Source of the DNA: Spirogloea muscicola
Lineage: Eukaryota; Streptophyta; Zygnematophyceae; Spirogloeales; Spirogloeaceae
DNA length: 11,222 nucleotides
Assembly: GCA_009602725.1 (NCBI GenBank)
Contig: WELB01000356.1
Coordinates: 34,226 to 45,447, forward strand
Direction of reading: 5' to 3'
Shown: one piece after another, positions 1-11,222 of the stretch
Position numbering within the stretch: the stretch's first letter is position 1
How the letters are laid out: every line of letters begins with the position of its first letter
Made by a program: the position numbers and the translations under genes
Notes under the pieces: generated by a model
What the model was told of the DNA's origin: nothing
The model's input: only the letters and a program-made list of their open reading frames with translations
Database searches by the model: none

Positions 1-545
1 AGCAAGGACAGCACCCTCCGAGAAAGACGGGTCCCCTAGTGGCACTCCCAAGATCCTCAAGCCGTCCTCTGGAGTCTGACAAGATGTCGGCAACGAGGGG
101 AAGAGGGAAAGAGGGATGCCAATGGGGGACCAGGCAGAGCACTTAGCCGGATTGACCCCAAGCCCGATAAGCTGGAGCTGGTGCTGAAGTGTGCCGAAAG
201 CTCGCAGCACCTCCTCTGGGGGGCCGAGGAGCGTGGTATCATCCGCATAGCTCGGGAGGAGAACGCCAGGGTGAGCGCTCGCCGTGTTGCGCAAAGCACG
301 GTGATGCGCCAGAGCGAAGAGGAAACCACCCATTGGATCACCTTGGCGTGTCCCCGTCTTTGACTGCAGAACAGCCAAAGAAGTCCCTGCCCCCCACAAC
401 AATGCAGATGGCGAGCCATACATGCAGCGGAAGTGAGGGAGGAGGGTGGGAAAGTACTGCCTTAGCTCCTCGGCAATAACCTGCCGATCCACGGAGTTGA
501 AGGCGTTCTGTACGTCCAGCAACGTGGAATGGAGTGCCAAGGGGA
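1..545 (-). pseudogene. Non-LTR (LINE) reverse transcriptase fragment B, frameshifted, cut by the window edge
   Basis: Read on the minus strand from about 545 down, the frame gives LDVQNAFNSVDRQVIAEEL (the first catalytic Asp block), then YFPTLLPHFRCMYGSPSALL. After a frame change near a run of six C at 390-395 it continues TGTRQGDPMGGFLFALAH, LLPSYADDTTLLGPPEEVL (YADD codons at 238-249), LGVNPAKCSAWSP and CQTPEDGLRILGVPLGDPSF. This is the palm and start of the thumb of a LINE-type reverse transcriptase. The product would copy element RNA at a nicked target site. The frameshift makes it a relic in this assembly, although the active-site residues survive. The 3' part of the element continues left of position 1. 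Confidence 0.8.
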
Positions 546-850
546 ACTTTGAGAACAGCCGGCCCATTGGCAGGGGTCTGGCAGCCTGGTGGGAGCTGGA
601 GGTTGGTGGGGAGGCCGTGTGGTGACCATGCCACGTTCTTGGTGGGGCAGACCCGCAGGCCCACTGTGCTCAGTTCGTGTACGAGCAAGGGATAAGCCGC
701 CATGACTGCTGACGGTGGGCCGACGATATGTGTGTCGTCGGCGTAGGAGGGGAAGAGGAGGTCGGGGTGCAGGCTGTGGGTGCGCCGTAGTGCCCGGGAA
801 TGTGCCAAGGCGAAAAGGAGCCCTGGCGAGCTCAATCCTTCGTCAGGTCG
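541..850 (-). pseudogene. Non-LTR (LINE) reverse transcriptase fragment A, 5'-truncated
   Basis: On the minus strand the frame reads GLLFALAHSRALRRTHSLHP, LLFPSYADDTHIVGPPSAVM (YADD codons at 734-745), LRVCPTKNVAWSPHGLP and CQTPANGPAVLKVPLGTP. It then runs without a gap into fragment B in another frame. It aligns motif by motif with the 3' half of fragment B (SYADDT, GPP, AWSP, CQTP, VPLG) but clearly differs in sequence, so it is a second copy or a related element and not a recent duplication. The RT palm upstream of the QGDP region is missing. No open frame covers a whole RT domain. Confidence 0.8.
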
Positions 851-955
851 GGCCGCCTGGGCATATCCCGCGCAGCCCCCCCCTCCCTTTCTGACCAGCG
901 GCGCCGGGAACGGGGTGCAGCCCTTCCCGGTGGCTCGGTGCCTTTGGGTCATGTG

Positions 956-1120
956 TCCTGCTACCGTATGCGCTTGTCTATGTCCCTACAGCGGTCCCAG
1001 GCGGTTGCTTTGCATCGCCGGGCTGGTCGCGCCCTTGCAGCAGCCTCTGGTTTGCGCAGCGGGGTTGCTTCTCCTGCTCCGAGTTACTCTGATCTGCTGT
1101 TGCTCACACGTGGATACTGA
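956..1120 (+). mobile_element. LLTRGY repeat, copy 1: C-terminal coding end of a probable LINE
   Basis: The plus frame reads RLSMSLQRSQAVALHRRAGR, ALAAASGLRSG and finally YSDLLLLTRGY followed by TGA at 1118-1120. The same peptide pattern, ending in the same way, appears on the minus strand at 11072-11222 and in decayed form at 10797-10915. A conserved protein end in several dispersed copies of differing truncation is what 5'-truncated LINE insertions leave. Assigning it to a LINE polyprotein is inference, because no RT motif is joined to it here. It lies head-to-head with the minus-strand RT fragments. Confidence 0.65.
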
Positions 1121-1314
1121 GCAGCCATCTGCATCTCCCTCGGCACCATCTTGCACTTTGTAGTGTAGTCCTTTTTCAGCACCTCTTTCTTTGGCTTTGA
1201 ACATTGTCCATTCTTTTTGGGTTGGCTTTGCCAGCCCCTCTTCTCAATGGGCGAGCACCTTTTCTTCCTCCCCTCAGCTCATCTGACTTCCTACTGCTGA
1301 CTCGGGGGTATTGA
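1121..1314 (+). repeat. Downstream part of LLTRGY copy 1, with a second motif copy at 1276-1314
   Basis: After the copy 1 stop comes a T-rich stretch containing GGGTTGGCTTTGCCAGCCCC (about 1219-1238). It is followed by CTCAGC and then a degenerate repeat of the motif reading SSSDFLLLTRGY and TGA (1276-1314). The same order of anchors (motif, GGGCTGGCTTT, CTCAGC, motif) occurs at 10263-10531 on the other side of the kinase gene. Confidence 0.55.
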
Positions 1315-1657
1315 GGGCGCCCTGTCTGCCTAGCCTTTGGCTCCGTCATGAACACCTGTATGCATCTGGCTGGCAGTTTACAGCCGATTTTTTAATATCA
1401 GCAGCCGCTTGTGCTTTCATTCTGAGAGCTGAGCGAAGGTGCTCGGCCCGCTCGGGGCGCAGTCATCTACTGCCCAGCCGCTCCTCACCATCACTCATGC
1501 GCCTCGGCTCTCGTCTCGCGCTTCCGCCTCGCGCTTCCCGCTCCCTCGCCCGTTCAAACACACGCTCCTCCGCCACACCCCGCCCCCCCCCGCCCTTCCC
1601 CGGCCGCCATGCGCTGACCGTCCGCCTCCGCCAGCAAGCCGCTCAGCACCGCCCACC
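1315..1657 (+). promoter_or_regulatory. 5' leader / promoter-proximal region of the kinase gene
   Basis: This stretch lies between the left repeat debris and the start codon. From about 1440 it becomes strongly C/T-rich with a run of C near 1580, typical of a 5' UTR in GC-rich algae. A T-rich TTTTTTAATATC element at about 1389-1400 is the only A/T-rich patch that could serve as a core promoter; this is a weak guess. The frame of the kinase is open without an ATG back to about 1439, so the first in-frame ATG is 1658. I cannot place the transcription start. Confidence 0.4.
1609..1617 (+). promoter_or_regulatory. Minimal upstream ORF (ATG CGC TGA)
   Basis: A two-codon upstream ORF in a strong initiation context (GCCGCCATGC) lies 40 nt before the kinase ATG. 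If it is in the mature transcript, scanning ribosomes should meet it first and the main ORF would depend on leaky scanning or reinitiation. Whether the transcript includes it is not shown by the sequence, although the position so close to the start makes this likely. Confidence 0.5.
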
Positions 1658-9037
<7,380 letters not shown>

Positions 9038-9893
9038 CGAAGGACGGGCAGAGCAATTGAGAAAGGCAGAGCACACAGACGTTGAGATGTGTGGTCAGGA
9101 GCCAGGTGCCATCGCCCCTGCCCAGACAGGTCAGCTCAGACTGCTGCTTGGTACAGTGCACTTGGTCAAACACCCAATCAGAAGCTTCACATGATCAAGG
9201 CCAGCTGCTACTCATGCCAGTCCAGCTTCCCAGGTGCATCTGTACGATGGCTGGCAGCTGAGCAGCGAGTGAGGTGCATCATGGGTTTGGATTGGCTGGC
9301 ACATGTGTGACGTGGGACGTTCATGAAAGGGTCAGGGAGCAGCTCCAAGAGCATCCAAGGTTCTGCTTGCTAACACGTGGTACGATCAATTCTGGGGCAG
9401 CTCAAGTGTGATCAAAGTGGACGTGCAGTGGGGGCACTCTCCCAGGATGGTGGTGCAATGCACACACGAGTGGCACACAGCGGTTGGGCAAAAGGGCAGG
9501 CCGGCTGGGGTCCCGACAGCGGCCAGGGGGCCGCTGCAAGTGGCGGGCTCCGGCTGAGAGGGGCACCGCCGGTGGAGCAATCAGAAGCAGGAGCGAGGAA
9601 AGGCGCGCGGTGTGCATGGAGTTGAAGGGAGGCCAAGCCGAGCCAGTACACTGAGTTCAAGCAGAAGGCAAAGCTTTGGCAAACAAGGGGGCCAAACAGA
9701 AGCAAGCCCTTGGCTGGGAGGGGCTGAGGAGGCAGGGCGGCAGCATGGCTGGACGGAGGCTTCGATGTTGAGAGAAGCTGCTGGTCAAGAGAGAACGTTC
9801 AGCGCAGTAATACTGTGAACCAGCGGATTGGGTTGGGCGATCCTTGCTGCTCGGGTGCGCCCTAGCTATGGCTGCCACCCACCAAGGGTGCGG
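9038..9893. other. 3' flank without a recognisable gene
   Basis: This stretch follows the kinase stop and must contain its 3' UTR and poly(A) site. I found no TGTAA, the usual green-algal polyadenylation signal, in this interval. The first plus-strand one I see is at about 10594. Open frames here are short, overlap on both strands and show no familiar motif. A possible very decayed LLTRGY-like segment (TTCTGCTTGCTAACACGTGG) lies at about 9361-9380. Confidence 0.5.
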
Positions 9894-10011
9894 GTCTGTG
9901 TGCGGCCAGGCGGAGCCTGTGCTAGTCCTTGCCTTTATGCGCGGCCAGCCGGAGGTTATGCTAGTCCTGCCTCTGTGTACGGCCAGGCAGAGCTTTGTGC
10001 TACACTGATGC
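9894..10011 (+). repeat. 39-bp tandem repeat, three units
   Basis: Units are about 9894-9932, 9933-9970 and 9971-10011, sharing the cores CGGCCAG(G/C)CGGAG and ATGCTAGTCCT or similar. One plus frame (open 9828-10049, no ATG at its 5' end) turns the repeat into 13-residue units such as VRPGGACASPC, ARPAGGYASPA and VYGQAELCATL. A period divisible by three fits a coding repeat, but nothing else supports a gene here. Confidence 0.65.
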
Positions 10012-10225
10012 GCCACCCTGAGCGGACTGCATCTGTACTGCCGAGGTGAGGGCGATCTGCTGGTCCTCCAGAGAAGTGCAAACGCTCAATGGAGGACTCT
10101 GAGTGGAGAGGAGAAGGAGCTGAGACGGTTGATCACAATAGACAGGAGCACGAGCAGGAGCAGCAGCATCAGGAAGACTTTCAGGGCAGAGAGCCCCTTC
10201 TTCCGCTTTCTGCCTCTTCCGTGTC
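10012..10225. other. No recognisable feature
   Basis: This is a short stretch between the 39-bp repeat and the right-hand repeat cluster. Short open frames occur on both strands but with biased, low-complexity composition (Ser/Arg/Glu/Gln) and no motif I recognise. Confidence 0.4.
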
Positions 10226-10470
10226 TTCGAGTTGCTCACTCGTGGCCTCCTTGCAGTTGTGCCTTTCCAGCTGCACGTTACTCTGACTTGCAGCTGCTGA
10301 CTCGGGGATACAAAGCTCGCATTTGCTGTGGCCACTTGCAAAGCTGTGTGGTAGTACTGTCTTGCGGCCCCTCGGACAGTGACTCCACTTTCTCTGGGCT
10401 GGCTTTCCACAGCCCTCGCCCCCTTTGGAGGAGCCCCACTTTCGTCAGCATGGCCCCTTCTGAATAACTT
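10226..10470 (+). mobile_element. LLTRGY repeat, copy 2 with downstream region
   Basis: A degenerate motif at 10226-10249 reads FELLTRGL. It is followed at about 10263-10311 by ARYSDLQLLTRGY, here without the stop codon that normally follows. Downstream comes GGGCTGGCTTTCCACAGCCC (about 10395-10414), which matches the element after copy 1. Many substitutions and the lost stop make it an old copy. DNA similarity to copy 1 over the motif is obvious by eye. Confidence 0.6.
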
Positions 10471-10487
10471 TGTCTTCTCGGCTCCTC

Positions 10488-10531
10488 AGCACAGATTGTC
10501 AGATAGGTAGGTGCTCACTCGGGAATACTGG
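10488..10531 (+). repeat. Degenerate LLTRGY motif, copy 3
   Basis: CTCAGC followed by a decayed motif reading VLTREYW (10511-10531) occupies the same relative place as the second motif at 1276-1314 on the left side. It has no open frame upstream. Its identity rests mainly on position and on the surrounding anchors. Confidence 0.4.
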
Positions 10532-10785
10532 TGACCCCCTTAGCCCGCTCATTGCCCCGGACTGTCGGAAGGCTCGCACTGACCTCCCTTCATTGTAATA
10601 TACTTAATATGTCAATGCGCACTGTGCGCCTTGCTATCAGACGACCACAACGCTTGTGCTGGCTTGGCGTGACCGCCGTCGAATGTCGATGTGAACAGCG
10701 CGCGTCCCCTCCCCCCTTTTGTTGCTTCCGGCTGAGATGGGCTTGCAGCTACATATCTGTTGTTCTTGCGACAATGACAGTCGGC

Positions 10786-10915
10786 CTGCTTGGAAATTGC
10801 AGCGTGCTCAGGCTCATGCTTTGCACCAGAAGACTGGGCGAGCTGCAGTTCTTGTGGTGGTGGCAGCAGGGCTCGTTCAGCGACCTTCGCGATTTGACCC
10901 GTGGATTCCTGAGCG
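10786..10915 (+). mobile_element. LLTRGY repeat, copy 4 (frameshifted)
   Basis: From 10797 one frame reads LQRAQAHALHQKTGRAAVL, matching LQRSQAVALHRRAGRAL of copy 1. The C-terminal motif FSDLRDLTRGF appears at 10876-10908 in another frame, and the old stop TGA is displaced by one base (GGATTCCTGAGC against GGATACTGAGC). At least one indel therefore separates the two halves. This is a relic. Confidence 0.6.
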
Positions 10916-11071
10916 GTTCAAGTCTGCATGTACGGTCAACGGATGGGCTTGGCCATGGTGGTTGTGTGAGAATGGGCACACGCAAGGGGCCCCCCGCGGG
11001 CGGCAGCTGTTGGGGCGGGGGGGCCAAATGGGGAAGCGCTAAGTAACAGAAACAAAGCTGCTACGAGACAC
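10916..11071. other. Stretch between two converging repeat copies
   Basis: This lies downstream of both plus copy 4 and minus copy 5, and so would hold their 3' tails. It contains G/C runs near 10990-11030 and no shared sequence with the tail after copy 1 that I can see. No gene is supported. Confidence 0.35.
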
Positions 11072-11222
11072 TCAGTAACCCCTGCTAAGCAGCCGCAGAT
11101 CAGAGATGCTGGGCTCCTGGAAGTGGGTCCCCTGGCCAGCGCCAGAGGCAGCAGCGAGGGCTCTGCCGGCACGAAGGTGCAGCGCCCGGGCCATGGACCT
11201 CTGCAGCGAGACGGCCAGGCGC
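11072..11222 (-). mobile_element. LLTRGY repeat, copy 5: open C-terminal coding end, cut by the window edge
   Basis: On minus, from the right edge, 49 codons are open and end in TGA at 11074-11072: RLAVSLQRSMARALHLRAGR, ALAAASGAGQG and ISDLRLLSRGY. It matches copy 1 nearly throughout without indels except in the short linker before the final motif. It is the best-preserved copy and continues beyond position 11222, where the rest of the element should lie. Orientation is opposite to copies 1-4. Confidence 0.65.

Noticed and set aside
9894-10011. Tandem repeat as a CRISPR array
   Set aside because: The units are contiguous and diverged with no spacers, and the DNA is eukaryotic.
9657-10016. 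Minus-strand open frame in the 3' flank (about 119 codons)
   Set aside because: There is no motif, it crosses the 39-bp tandem repeat, and the composition is that of noncoding GC-rich DNA.
10000-10410. Minus-strand open frame of about 136 codons
   Set aside because: It is antisense to repeat copy 2 and no coding signal was seen.

Overview
The window is nuclear DNA of a photosynthetic eukaryote, most likely a chlorophyte green alga. Two things point there. One long gene is cut by about 17 introns, mostly GTG...CAG and phase 0. Its product matches the plant FUSED kinase (TWO-IN-ONE, TIO) family almost motif for motif. The flanks also carry decayed LINE reverse-transcriptase sequence of a type I associate with green-algal genomes. 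A trebouxiophyte is a reasonable guess from the moderate GC, but the sequence does not settle the class.

Layout. (1) Positions 1-850, minus strand: two head-to-tail, diverged fragments of a non-LTR reverse transcriptase, each with its own YADD active site. (2) 956-1314, plus strand: the 3' end of a repeat whose reading frame closes with the peptide LLTRGY-stop, followed by a 3'-UTR-like stretch holding a second, degenerate copy of the motif. (3) 1315-1657: pyrimidine-rich 5' leader with a two-codon upstream ORF. (4) 1658-9037, plus strand: the complete FUSED/TIO-like serine/threonine kinase gene, with about 18 exons encoding roughly 1,500 residues. It has an N-terminal kinase domain, a linker and a long armadillo/HEAT-like helical region. 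(5) 9038-10225: 3' flank without a gene, containing a 39-bp tandem repeat. (6) 10226-11222: further copies of the LLTRGY repeat, three or four decayed ones on plus and one open one on minus running off the right edge.

The window therefore holds one host gene sitting between LINE debris. In Arabidopsis TIO acts in cytokinesis (phragmoplast expansion). Animal Fused/STK36 acts in Hedgehog signalling and in building the ciliary central pair. The algal protein could serve division, cilia or both, and the sequence does not say which. Thirteen introns are well placed. The exon structure is unsettled around 3393-3443, 3716-4465, 6580-6622 and at the 3' end of the exon beginning at 6811.

I found no prokaryotic-type system, CRISPR array, tRNA or rRNA. 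The least explained elements are the LLTRGY repeat family, the possible very short introns in the kinase gene, and the minimal upstream ORF.
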